A stretch of 64,000 bases of DNA. Origin: Pandoraea eparura. Its GTDB lineage: Bacteria > Pseudomonadota > Gammaproteobacteria > Burkholderiales > Burkholderiaceae. Location: assembly GCF_902459725.1 (NCBI RefSeq), contig NZ_CABPSH010000001.1, positions 372,001-436,000 on the forward strand. Reading direction: 5' to 3'. Below are positions 36,457-44,122 of the stretch, in pieces; the stretch's first letter is position 1; every line of letters starts with the position of its first letter. The position numbers and the translations under genes were made by a program. The notes beneath the pieces are model-generated. The model searched no databases. It was not told the DNA's origin and was given only the letters and a program-made list of their open reading frames with translations.

Positions 36457-36965
36457 CTGTTGCCTACATCGGGCTCGGCGCGAATCTCGGTGACGCCCGC
36501 CAATCGATCAAGGACGCCATCGTCTGCCTGGCGCAGCAGATCGGCGTCACCATCATTGGCAAGTCGGACCTGTATCGCACGGCGCCTATCGAATCGAGCG
36601 GCGACGACTATCTCAATTGCGCCGTCGCCGTCGAGACGAGCCTCAGCGCGCGTCAGTTGCTCGCGCTGTGCCTGAAGATCGAATTGCATTTCGGCCGTGA
36701 GCGGCCGTTCAAGAATGCGCCGCGCACGCTCGATCTCGATGTGCTGCTGTACGGCAACGAGTGCATCGCCGAACCCGACCTGATCGTCCCGCACCCGCGC
36801 ATGGCCTCGCGCGCCTTCGTGCTGCGCCCGCTCGCGGATCTGGCCCCCGAACTCGACATCCCTGGCATGGGGCGTGTGAGCGCCCTGCTGCTGGACGTCG
36901 CCGACCAGCGCATCGAGCGCGTCGCGCAGTGCTGCTGCCCGACGAAGCGCGCCGTCGCCTCATGA
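36453..36965 (+). CDS. folK: HPPK, 2-amino-4-hydroxy-6-hydroxymethyldihydropteridine pyrophosphokinase
   Basis: FolK transfers pyrophosphate from ATP to the pterin in folate synthesis. The 170-residue protein starts MTVAYIGLGANLGDARQSIK. It carries SDLYRTAPIESSGDDYLNC, FGRERPFKNAPRTLDLDVLL (the HPPK signature) and IVPHPRMASRAFVLRPL. The C-terminal ~20 residues include CCC and are not conserved. The ATG overlaps pcnB (ATGA) and the stop overlaps the kinase ATG (ATGA). Confidence 0.96.
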   Translation: MTVAYIGLGANLGDARQSIKDAIVCLAQQIGVTIIGKSDLYRTAPIESSGDDYLNCAVAVETSLSARQLLALCLKIELHFGRERPFKNAPRTLDLDVLLYGNECIAEPDLIVPHPRMASRAFVLRPLADLAPELDIPGMGRVSALLLDVADQRIERVAQCCCPTKRAVAS

Positions 36966-37618
36966 GATCGCCCGCCCTCGGGCGTTTTCGATACCTGGCG
37001 GTCGAAGGCCCGATCGGCGTGGGCAAGACCTCGCTGGCGCAACGCCTGGCCAACGCCGCCGGTGCCGACGTCATGCTCGAGCAGCCCACGCGCAACCCCT
37101 TTCTCGAACGTTTTTACCGCGACAGCGCGCGCTACGCGATGCCCGCACAGTTGTCGTTCTGTTTGCAGCGGGTGGACGAAGCGACGGAAATCGCCCGCCG
37201 CGAGATCGACGGCAAACCGATCTTCACCGACTTCCTTCCCGAGAAGGACGGTCTGTTCGCGCGCCTCACGCTCGCGGCCGACGAACTCGATCTGTATCGC
37301 AAGCTGGTCACGCACATCGAGCGCCCGCACCGGGCGCCGGACCTCGTGATTCATCTGCAGGCGAGTCCCGAAACGCTGTTCGCGCGCATTCAGAAACGCG
37401 CCATTCCGATGGAACAGCAAATTCCCGACACGTATCTGCGCGCGCTGTGCGACATCTACGGTGAATTCTTCTATCATTACGCCGCTGCGCCGGTGTTGAC
37501 CGTCGATACGGAACAATTCGATCCGGCGCATAACGACAACGACTTCGCCCTGCTGGTGGAGCGCATCGATCAGATGCGCGGACGCAAGGAAGTCTTCGTC
37601 AAGGGCGCTCGCCCCTGA
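36962..37618 (+). CDS. Deoxynucleoside kinase (deoxyadenosine/deoxyguanosine kinase-like)
   Basis: A 218-residue dNK-family kinase. YLAVEGPIGVGKTSLAQRL (P-loop about residues 14-24), LEQPTRNPFLERFYRD, FTDFLPEKDGLFARL and LVIHLQASPETLFARIQKR (LID arginines) fit the deoxynucleoside kinase family. It salvages deoxynucleosides in the cytoplasm. It follows folK with an ATGA overlap and precedes panB by 54 nt; the folK-dNK-panB order is usual in beta-proteobacteria. Confidence 0.92.
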   Translation: MRSPALGRFRYLAVEGPIGVGKTSLAQRLANAAGADVMLEQPTRNPFLERFYRDSARYAMPAQLSFCLQRVDEATEIARREIDGKPIFTDFLPEKDGLFARLTLAADELDLYRKLVTHIERPHRAPDLVIHLQASPETLFARIQKRAIPMEQQIPDTYLRALCDIYGEFFYHYAAAPVLTVDTEQFDPAHNDNDFALLVERIDQMRGRKEVFVKGARP

Positions 37619-37672
37619 TCGTCTCCCGCCCGGCGCGGGCGCACGGGCGACACCTCATGAACCGAGGCTGAC

Positions 37673-38491
37673 ATGAGTTATCTGCAAGAATCCAATCGCA
37701 AGGCCGTGACCGTTCCCGGCCTTGCCCAGATGCGCGAGCGGGGCGAGAAGATCGCCATGCTCACCGCGTACGATGCGAGTTTCGCCGCGCTGCTCGACCG
37801 TGTGGGCGTCGATGCCATTCTGATCGGCGACTCGCTCGGCAATGTGATTCAAGGCCAGCGCACGACGTTGCCCGTCACGTTGCGCGACATCTGTTATCAC
37901 ACCGAATGCGTGGCGCGCAGCGTCGACAAGGCGCTGGTGCTGGCCGACCTGCCGTTCGGCACTTATGGCACGAAGGAACAGGCGTATCAGAGCGCCGTGA
38001 CCGTCATGCAGGCCGGCGCGCAAATGGTGAAGATCGAGGGCGGCGCGTGGCTCGCCGAGACCGTGCGCTTTCTGGTGGAGCGTAGTATCCCCGTGTGCGC
38101 GCACCTGGGGCTCACGCCGCAGTCGGTGCATGCGTTCGGTGGATTCAAGGTTCAGGCGCGCGAGGATGCCGCGCAAGCGCAATTGATCGACGATGCCCGT
38201 ACGCTGCAAGCCGCAGGCGCGCAGTTGGTCGTGCTCGAAGCGATTCCGGCGGCCGTCGCGGCACGCGTCACGCCGGAAGTGCCGACGATGCCGACCATCG
38301 GCATCGGAGCCGGTCCCGACTGCGACGGACAAGTGCTGGTGTTGCAGGACATGCTGGGCGTGTTCCCCGGCAAGTCGCCGAAGTTCTCGATGAACTTCAT
38401 GGAAAGCCAACCGAGCATTGCGGCCGCCATCGAAGCGTACGTGCAAGCGGTCAAGCACGGCACGTTCCCGGCCCAAGCGCATTGCTTCTGA
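37673..38491 (+). CDS. panB: 3-methyl-2-oxobutanoate hydroxymethyltransferase PanB
   Basis: PanB makes ketopantoate for pantothenate/CoA. The 272-residue protein starts [20 protein letters not shown]. It has [33 protein letters not shown] (Asp/Mg site), [36 protein letters not shown] and [24 protein letters not shown] about 6 nt upstream can serve as ribosome site. Last of the HAD-pcnB-folK-dNK-panB run; a repeat array follows. Confidence 0.97.
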   Translation: MSYLQESNRKAVTVPGLAQMRERGEKIAMLTAYDASFAALLDRVGVDAILIGDSLGNVIQGQRTTLPVTLRDICYHTECVARSVDKALVLADLPFGTYGTKEQAYQSAVTVMQAGAQMVKIEGGAWLAETVRFLVERSIPVCAHLGLTPQSVHAFGGFKVQAREDAAQAQLIDDARTLQAAGAQLVVLEAIPAAVAARVTPEVPTMPTIGIGAGPDCDGQVLVLQDMLGVFPGKSPKFSMNFMESQPSIAAAIEAYVQAVKHGTFPAQAHCF

Positions 38492-38587
38492 GCGAGCGAA
38501 CACCTCGCTCGCGATGACAAACCGGCGGCTCGGCGACGAGCCGCTGCCGCTGTCCGCGCTGCATTTCCACTCGCGCACGAACGTCCC

Positions 38588-38757
38588 GCGATCCTTCCCC
38601 GCGGCGTCAGCCCCTCGTCCCCCTTGCGCAATCCTTTCGCACGCTGTCAGCCGCTCGTCCGCCGCCTTTCCGCGATCCTTTCGCACGTCGTCAGCCCGTC
38701 GTCCGCCCCCTTCCGCGATCCTTTCGCACGTCGTCAGCCCGTCGTCCGCCCCCTTCC
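38588..38757. repeat. 43-bp tandem repeat array, four copies
   Basis: Copies begin at about 38588 (degenerate), 38628 (44 bp), 38672 and 38715; the last two are identical over 43 bp. Each holds GCGATCCTTTCGCAC and GTCAGCCCGTCGTCCGC. The array fills the gap between the convergent panB and sensor kinase genes, ending 15 bp from the kinase stop. No coding role is supported. Confidence 0.85.
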
Positions 38758-38772
38758 GCACTCCCGTCGCGT

Positions 38773-40140
38773 TCATCCTGCCATCGGCAGCGTCAATACG
38801 ACGGCGAATCCCCCGTCGTGCCCGCGCTCGAACGTCATCGCTCCGCCGTGCGCAAGCATCACCTCGGCCACCATCGCCAAGCCCAGGCTCGCCCCTTCGC
38901 GACCGTCGGCGCGCGATGAGAACGGCGTGCGCACACGCTGCCATTCCGACTCGGGGATGCCCGGCCCATCGTCGAAGAACCGCACGCGCCATTGATCGTC
39001 GACGCCCGTCACGTCGACATGAAGTCGATGCGGTGCGCCATACGCCAGCGCGTTGACCAGCACGTTCTTGATCGCTTCACGCAGGCTCAGGGCATCCCCG
39101 ACGATCATGCAGGGCGTCGGGGGTGCGTGAAGGGCAACATCGATATCGCGGGTCGCATACGAGAGCGTCTCGCGCATCGCCTCCGGCAACAGCGCGTTCA
39201 GATCGACAGGCGTGGGCGCCACGCTGTCGGCGCGATGCTGCACCATCGCGTGATTGATCAACTGGTGAATGAGTCCGCCCAGCCCCCGCGCCTGCTTCTG
39301 GATGCGCGCGATATGCGCCTGACGCGCCGCCTCGTCCTGCGTCTGCGTGAGCATTTCCGCTTGCGCGGTGAGCGCCGTCACCGGCGTGCGCAATTGATGC
39401 GCGGCGTCGCCGATGACACGACGCATCAGTGCGCGCGAGGTGGCCAGCCGCTGCATGAAGTCGTTGATCGCCCCGACGAGCGCCAGCGTCTCGGCCGGCG
39501 CCGTCACCGCCAGCGGCACAAGGTCGTTCGAATCGCGCGCCCGGATCGCCGACTCGATCTGCTTGAGCGGCGCGAGCGCCTGACGCAATGTCCACAGCGC
39601 CGCGAGCATCGTCAGCACGCCGGTGGCGATGGTGATGAGCAGCGTGTTGTCCGCCAGGCCGCGCGTGAACCGCACTCGCGCATTCTGCGTGTGCGCCAGC
39701 GCCACCACGGCCCACGGATGCGGCGCCGTCACCGGCATGCGACGCCCGACGATGGCGATGCGGATGGGCATCTCCTGGTAGGTGCCGTCGACCACGACCG
39801 GCCCGTCGGCCAGCTTGTCCCACGGAATGTCGGGACGGAACTCCGAATCGCCCGCGACCGAGCGGCCGTTCGGATCGAGCACGTTGTAGAAGATCTGATC
39901 GCCGGGCGCGAGGGCGGAAAAGGCGGCGAGCGGCACGTCGACGTTGACCTCACCGTTCTGATACCACGTGTTTTCCGCGACCTGCAGCGCGCTGCCGAGC
40001 AACCAGCGGTCGTACGCGCGGTCGACGGCCGCACGCGTCGAGAACCAGATGCCGAGCAGCACGGCCGCCACGGCGAGCGCCAGCACGGCGCCCATGCGCA
40101 CGACCAGTCGCAGATACAGGGAACGGCCAGGGACGATCAT
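38773..40140 (-). CDS. TctE-like sensor histidine kinase
   Basis: A 455-residue inner-membrane kinase. Membrane segments at about 14-32 and 164-186 flank a ~130-residue periplasmic domain resembling the 2CSK_N (TctE) type. A HAMP-like region follows, then the dimerisation/phosphoacceptor site IGDAAHQLRTPVTALTAQ (His about 245), an N-box ALSLREAIKNVLVNALAYG, and the ATP lid FFDDGPGIPE plus REGASLGLAMVAEV. It phosphorylates the response regulator, whose stop overlaps this start by 4 nt (ATGA). The signal is unknown, but the divergent ABC importer suggests it reports that substrate. Confidence 0.92.
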   Translation of the reverse strand: MIVPGRSLYLRLVVRMGAVLALAVAAVLLGIWFSTRAAVDRAYDRWLLGSALQVAENTWYQNGEVNVDVPLAAFSALAPGDQIFYNVLDPNGRSVAGDSEFRPDIPWDKLADGPVVVDGTYQEMPIRIAIVGRRMPVTAPHPWAVVALAHTQNARVRFTRGLADNTLLITIATGVLTMLAALWTLRQALAPLKQIESAIRARDSNDLVPLAVTAPAETLALVGAINDFMQRLATSRALMRRVIGDAAHQLRTPVTALTAQAEMLTQTQDEAARQAHIARIQKQARGLGGLIHQLINHAMVQHRADSVAPTPVDLNALLPEAMRETLSYATRDIDVALHAPPTPCMIVGDALSLREAIKNVLVNALAYGAPHRLHVDVTGVDDQWRVRFFDDGPGIPESEWQRVRTPFSSRADGREGASLGLAMVAEVMLAHGGAMTFERGHDGGFAVVLTLPMAG

Positions 40141-40799
40141 GACAGCACAAGCTGATAGCCCAGTCCGCGCAACGTGCGGATCTGGAATTGCGCGCCGGCG
40201 AGCTTCTTGCGCAGGCGTGCCACATATTGCTCGATGGCATTGGCGTTCGGCGCGGGCTCGTCGCCATACAGGCGATCCATGAGTTCGTCCTTGCCGAAGA
40301 TGCGTCCCGGGCGCGCCGCGAGAATTTCAAGCAGTGTCACCTCACGGCGCGTGAGTTCGATCGGCAACCCATCGACTTCGACGCCGCGACTCTTGCGATC
40401 CAGTGTGAGATTGGCGCACGTCAGCCGGTTCGTGGCGTCCTGCCCGGTGCGACGCATGAGCGCACGCACACGCGCCTCCAGCTCGCGAAAATCGAACGGC
40501 TTGGTGAGGTAATCGTCGGCCCCGAGATCGAGCGCGCGCACTCGCTCTTCGATCTCCGCGCAGGCGGTAAGCATGAGCACGCGCGTGGACAAGCCGCGCT
40601 CGCGCACGCGTCGCAGCAACTCGAAGCCGTCGATGTGCGGCAGCATGACGTCGAGGATCAACAGGTCGTAATCGTCGCCGATGCGTGCCGCGGCGGCCGC
40701 GCCGTCGGTCTCGCAATCGAGCGCGTGGCCGAGCCTGCGCAACTGGGTGGCAATCGCTTCGGCGACATCGGCGGTGTCTTCCACCAGCATGATGCGCAT
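40137..40799 (-). CDS. OmpR-family response regulator
   Basis: A 220-residue DNA-binding regulator starting MRIMLVEDTADVAEAIATQL. The receiver has the acidic pair ED, the phospho-Asp in LLILDVMLPHIDG (about 51), and the Lys of ADDYLTKPFDF. The C-terminal winged helix includes IELTRREVTLLEILA and NAIEQYVARLRKKL. GGAG about 11 nt upstream supports the ATG at 40799. It is operonic with the sensor kinase and divergent from the NitT/TauT-like importer, whose promoter carries phased direct repeats. Confidence 0.94.
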   Translation of the reverse strand: MRIMLVEDTADVAEAIATQLRRLGHALDCETDGAAAAARIGDDYDLLILDVMLPHIDGFELLRRVRERGLSTRVLMLTACAEIEERVRALDLGADDYLTKPFDFRELEARVRALMRRTGQDATNRLTCANLTLDRKSRGVEVDGLPIELTRREVTLLEILAARPGRIFGKDELMDRLYGDEPAPNANAIEQYVARLRKKLAGAQFQIRTLRGLGYQLVLS

Positions 40800-40963
40800 G
40801 GTTCCTGAGTCTCCTTCGATGGTGATCACGGACGGCCCGGTAGTTCCCGCTATTGCCTGCGATTGCCCGGCGGATGTCCGTGATGGTCTCGGGATTCTCT
40901 CGGAAATCGTCGGCGACTTCCTCGGGGTTTCCCCTGACTTTGGGCGCCACGCGCCCGGCATGT

Positions 40964-40984
40964 CAGCTTCGCTACAGCTTCGCT
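40964..40984. promoter_or_regulatory. Phased direct repeats, candidate response-regulator site
   Basis: CAGCTTCGCT occurs at 40964-40973 and 40975-40984, an 11-bp period (one helical turn). OmpR-family regulators typically bind such tandem half-sites. The second copy ends 19 bp before the TATAAA -10 candidate, where a -35 would lie. Confidence 0.5.
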
Positions 40985-41003
40985 GCTTAGCATGGGAACC
41001 GAT

Positions 41004-41009
41004 TATAAA
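41004..41009 (+). promoter_or_regulatory. -10 candidate of the NitT/TauT-like ABC operon
   Basis: TATAAA, followed by AGGAG (41020-41024) 7 nt before the ATPase ATG. No good -35 is seen, which fits an activator-dependent promoter. Confidence 0.45.
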
Positions 41010-41031
41010 AGCATCCCTCAGGAGACACGCA

Positions 41032-41832
41032 ATGCACAACGCCCCCCATGCGGGCGCCACCGGGACCGCTGCGTCCTCGGTGCCGCCATTGCTCGAAATC
41101 GACGGCGTCACGCTGCAGTACAAGACCGACGATTACCTGGTAACCGCCGCGCAGCAAGTGAGCTTCAACGTCTATCCGGGCGACCGGTTCGTGTTGCTCG
41201 GCCCGTCGGGCTGCGGCAAATCGACGTTGCTCAAGGCGATCGGCGGCTATCTGCCGCCGGTCCACGGCGAGATTCGCCTCAAGGGCCGCACGATCGCCGA
41301 GCCCGGCCCCGATCGCATGATGGTGTTCCAGGAATTCGATCAGTTGCTGCCGTGGAAGACCGTGCGCCAGAACGTGGAGTTCGCGCTCATCGCCAGCGGC
41401 CGCCTCAAACGACGCGAAGCCGCCGAGCGCGCTGCGCACTACATCGAAAAGGTCGGACTCGCGAAGTTCATCGACAGCTATCCGCATACGCTCTCGGGCG
41501 GCATGAAGCAGCGCGTGTCCATCGCGCGCGGCATGGCGATGGAGCCCGACGTCCTGCTCATGGACGAGCCCTTCGCCGCGCTGGACGCCCTCACCCGCCG
41601 CAAGATGCAGGACGAGCTGCTGCGCCTGTGGGACGACACGCGTTTCACGGTGCTGTTCGTCACGCACGGCATCGACGAAGCGATTCGCATCGGCACGCGC
41701 ATTCTGCTGCTCTCGCCGCACCCTGGCCAGGTGAAGGCCGAACTCAATAGCATCGCCCCCGAGCAGCTCGGCACGGCGCACCAGAGCGCGCTCGAGACGC
41801 GCATCGATCAACTGCTGTTCGCAGCCCACTGA
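41032..41832 (+). CDS. NitT/TauT-type ABC transporter ATPase
   Basis: A 266-residue ATPase. Walker A GPSGCGKSTLLKAI (about 60), Q-loop MVFQEFDQLLPWKTVRQNV, signature LSGGMKQRVSIARGMA (about 157), Walker B VLLMDEPFAALDALTR and TVLFVTHGIDEAIRIG match the nitrate/sulfonate/taurine branch (SsuB, TauB). It energises the following permease. The permease starts 10 nt after the stop. Substrate is not shown; sulfonate, nitrate/cyanate or pyrimidine-like ligands occur in the family. Confidence 0.92.
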   Translation: MHNAPHAGATGTAASSVPPLLEIDGVTLQYKTDDYLVTAAQQVSFNVYPGDRFVLLGPSGCGKSTLLKAIGGYLPPVHGEIRLKGRTIAEPGPDRMMVFQEFDQLLPWKTVRQNVEFALIASGRLKRREAAERAAHYIEKVGLAKFIDSYPHTLSGGMKQRVSIARGMAMEPDVLLMDEPFAALDALTRRKMQDELLRLWDDTRFTVLFVTHGIDEAIRIGTRILLLSPHPGQVKAELNSIAPEQLGTAHQSALETRIDQLLFAAH

Positions 41833-41842
41833 GGAGACGGCC

Positions 41843-42775
41843 ATGAACGCCATGACCTCGCAACACTCCCCTTCGTCCCCGCAAGCGCCCCTTGAAGCTG
41901 CCCTTGAGGCGCCCCTCGAACCGGTCTACCGTCCGGAATTCGTGCTGGAACCGACGCCCGCCGAGCTGTCCTCGATTCAGCGTCCGCTCTCGACCTTCGA
42001 GACGCTGTATCGCCTGAGCTGGCTGCGCAAGACCCTCATCCTGTGCGTGCTCGCCCTGATCTGGGAGATCTACGGCCGCTGGCTCGACAACGCGCTGCTC
42101 TTCCCGAGTTTCACCGACACGGTCACCGCCTTCGCCGGCGGGCTGACGAGCGGTGTGCTGCTGCTGCGCGCGGCTGTCTCGCTCAAAACACTGCTCATCG
42201 GCTACAGCATCGGCATCGGGCTCGCGGCGGTGCTCACCACCGTCGCCATCAGCTCGAAGATCGGCAACGACCTGCTCGAGACGCTCACCGCCATGTTCAA
42301 CCCGCTGCCGGCCATCGCGCTGTTGCCGCTTGCGCTGATCTGGTTCGGCCTCGGCAACGGCAGTGTGATCTTCGTGCTCGTGCACTCGGTGCTGTGGGCC
42401 GTGGCGCTCAACACGCACAGCGGCTTTCGCGGGGTATCGAAAACGCTGCGCATGGTCGGGCAAAACTACGGGCTCAAGCGTTTCGCACTGGTTCGGCATG
42501 TGCTCATCCCGGCCGCGTTCCCGAGCATTCTCACCGGGCTGAAGGTGGGCTGGGCGTTTGCGTGGCGCACGCTGATCGCCGCGGAACTGGTGTTCGGCGT
42601 GTCGTCGGGGTCGGGCGGTCTTGGCTGGTACATCTTCGAGAACCGCAACTCGCTGGAGACGGCCAATGTGTTCGCCGGGCTGTTCTTTGTGATTCTGATC
42701 GGGCTCGCGGTCGAGAACCTGCTGTTCGCCCGCATCGAAAAGCGCACCCTGCACCGCTGGGGCATGCAGCACTGA
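41843..42775 (+). CDS. NitT/TauT-type ABC transporter permease
   Basis: A 310-residue permease with a ~60-residue Pro/Glu-rich cytoplasmic N-terminus and about six hydrophobic segments. FNPLPAIALLPLALIWFGLG and GVSKTLRMVGQNYGLKRF (EAA-like loop) are characteristic of SsuC/TauC-type permeases, and SGSGGLGWYIFENRN closes the domain. GAGGAGAC precedes the ATG. It lies between the ATPase and the binding protein; together they form one importer. Confidence 0.92.
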   Translation: MNAMTSQHSPSSPQAPLEAALEAPLEPVYRPEFVLEPTPAELSSIQRPLSTFETLYRLSWLRKTLILCVLALIWEIYGRWLDNALLFPSFTDTVTAFAGGLTSGVLLLRAAVSLKTLLIGYSIGIGLAAVLTTVAISSKIGNDLLETLTAMFNPLPAIALLPLALIWFGLGNGSVIFVLVHSVLWAVALNTHSGFRGVSKTLRMVGQNYGLKRFALVRHVLIPAAFPSILTGLKVGWAFAWRTLIAAELVFGVSSGSGGLGWYIFENRNSLETANVFAGLFFVILIGLAVENLLFARIEKRTLHRWGMQH

Positions 42776-42846
42776 CACACGGTGCAAAGACGGATCAAGC
42801 ACGATTTACGCACCGTTCACCCACGATTTTTTGCGGCTGTGTCTGA

Positions 42847-42874
42847 TTGACGCCCCTTCGGGGGTATGAATAAT
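42847..42874 (+). promoter_or_regulatory. Possible internal promoter and hairpin before the binding-protein gene
   Basis: TTGACG (42847-42852) and AATAAT (42869-42874) are 16 bp apart, and the spacer contains CCCC-TTC-GGGG. The hairpin and promoter could raise expression of the binding protein relative to the permease. Confidence 0.35.
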
Positions 42875-42900
42875 TCCAACTATCCGGAGACAACAACACC

Positions 42901-43929
42901 ATGAATCGACGCCATTTCACCCGTTGGGCAAGCGCGCTGACGCTCGCCGCCACGACCGCCCTCTCCACGCTCGGCAACGTGGCGCACGCCGAAGCGAGCA
43001 CCGTGCGCTTGTCGCACGGCTACGGCATTCTCTATCTGCCGCTGATGGTCATGCGTGACCAGCATCTCGTGGAGAAGCACGCGAAAGCGCTGGGCCTGGG
43101 CGACGTGAAGACGACGTGGACCGTTCTCGACGGCGGCAACGTCATCAACGACGCCATGCTCGCCGGCAATCTCGATGTCGCGGGTACGGGCGCGCCGGGC
43201 TTCGTCACGCTGTGGTCGAAGGCACACGGCATTCCGCGCTCGGAAGTGATCGGTCTGTCGGCCCTCTCGAGCGGCCCGCTCTGGCTCAACACGAACAACC
43301 CGAACATCAAGTCGCTCAAGGACTTCACCGCGAAGGACAAGATCGCGATTCCGGGCATCAAGACGTCGCTGTCCGCCGTGCTGCTGCAAATGGCGGCGGC
43401 CAAAGCCTTCGGCATCGAGAACTACGCGAAGCTCGATCCGCTCACGGTCAGCCTGAGCCATCCCGAAGCCGTCAGCGCCCTGCTCTCCGGCAAGACGGAA
43501 ATCACGGCGCACTTCACCTCGCCGCCATTCTCGTACCAGGAACTGAAGGACCCGCGCATCAAGCGCGTGCTGAATTCCACCGACGTGCTCGGCAACATCA
43601 CCATCGACGTGGTATTCGCGCCGAAGCAGTTCACCGTGCAGAATCCGAAGCTGGTGCAGGCAATCCTGGACGCTCAGGATGAAGCCGCCGCGTACATCGC
43701 CAAGGATCGCGTCGGTGCCGCGCAGACGTACCTGCGTGTGTCGAAGATGAACGTGCCGCAAGCCGACATCGAGCAGATTCTGGCCGACCCGGGCATGAAG
43801 TTCACCACCACGCCCAATGGCCTGATGCAGTATGTCGAGTTCATGAGCCGCGCGGGCACGATCAAGACGCGTCCGTCGAAGTGGAACGAACTGTTCGTAC
43901 CGCAGATGGCCGCGCGTCAGGGCAGTTGA
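42901..43929 (+). CDS. NitT/TauT-type ABC transporter substrate-binding protein
   Basis: A 342-residue periplasmic protein starting MNRRHFTRWASALTLAATTA; the signal peptide (RRHFTRWAS..., Tat-like or Sec) likely ends at NVAHA|EAS. The mature part has LSHGYGILYLPLMVMRDQHL and LAGNLDVAGTGAPGFVTLW, typical of NMT1/SsuA-like binding proteins. The ligand is unknown. CCGGAGAC precedes the ATG. It completes the importer controlled, by inference, by the divergent two-component system. A 15-bp hairpin follows the stop. Confidence 0.9.
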   Translation: MNRRHFTRWASALTLAATTALSTLGNVAHAEASTVRLSHGYGILYLPLMVMRDQHLVEKHAKALGLGDVKTTWTVLDGGNVINDAMLAGNLDVAGTGAPGFVTLWSKAHGIPRSEVIGLSALSSGPLWLNTNNPNIKSLKDFTAKDKIAIPGIKTSLSAVLLQMAAAKAFGIENYAKLDPLTVSLSHPEAVSALLSGKTEITAHFTSPPFSYQELKDPRIKRVLNSTDVLGNITIDVVFAPKQFTVQNPKLVQAILDAQDEAAAYIAKDRVGAAQTYLRVSKMNVPQADIEQILADPGMKFTTTPNGLMQYVEFMSRAGTIKTRPSKWNELFVPQMAARQGS

Positions 43930-43935
43930 TGGCAT

Positions 43936-43971
43936 GACGCATGGCGGCGCATTTTGGCGCCGCCATGCGTC
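43936..43971. terminator. Strong hairpin after the binding-protein gene
   Basis: GACGCATGGCGGCGC (43936-43950) pairs perfectly with GCGCCGCCATGCGTC (43957-43971), loop ATTTTG. Very stable but without a long T run. Confidence 0.6.
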
Positions 43972-43977
43972 TGTCGC

Positions 43978-44122
43978 TTCCCGTCGTCGGTGTCCCTGTT
44001 GACGGTGTCGTCGTCGCTATCGTCGCTGTCGTCGTCCGCATCGTCGTCGGTGGCAGCGGCGTCATTGGCGTCATTGGCGTTGTCAGCGTCGTCGCCGTCA
44101 GCGGCATCGATGACGGCGTCAA
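43978..44122. repeat. GTCGTC/GTCATTGGC simple-sequence region
   Basis: Low-complexity run of GTCGTCG and GTCATTGGC units between convergent genes. On the minus strand it would read as Asp/Ala/Asn-rich peptide past the pabB stop; no gene is supported. Confidence 0.55.

Noticed and set aside
37655-38992. A minus-strand frame with repeated ADDVRKDRGK-like units
   Set aside because: The repeat comes from the 43-bp tandem array; the rest is antisense to panB and overlaps the sensor kinase out of frame.
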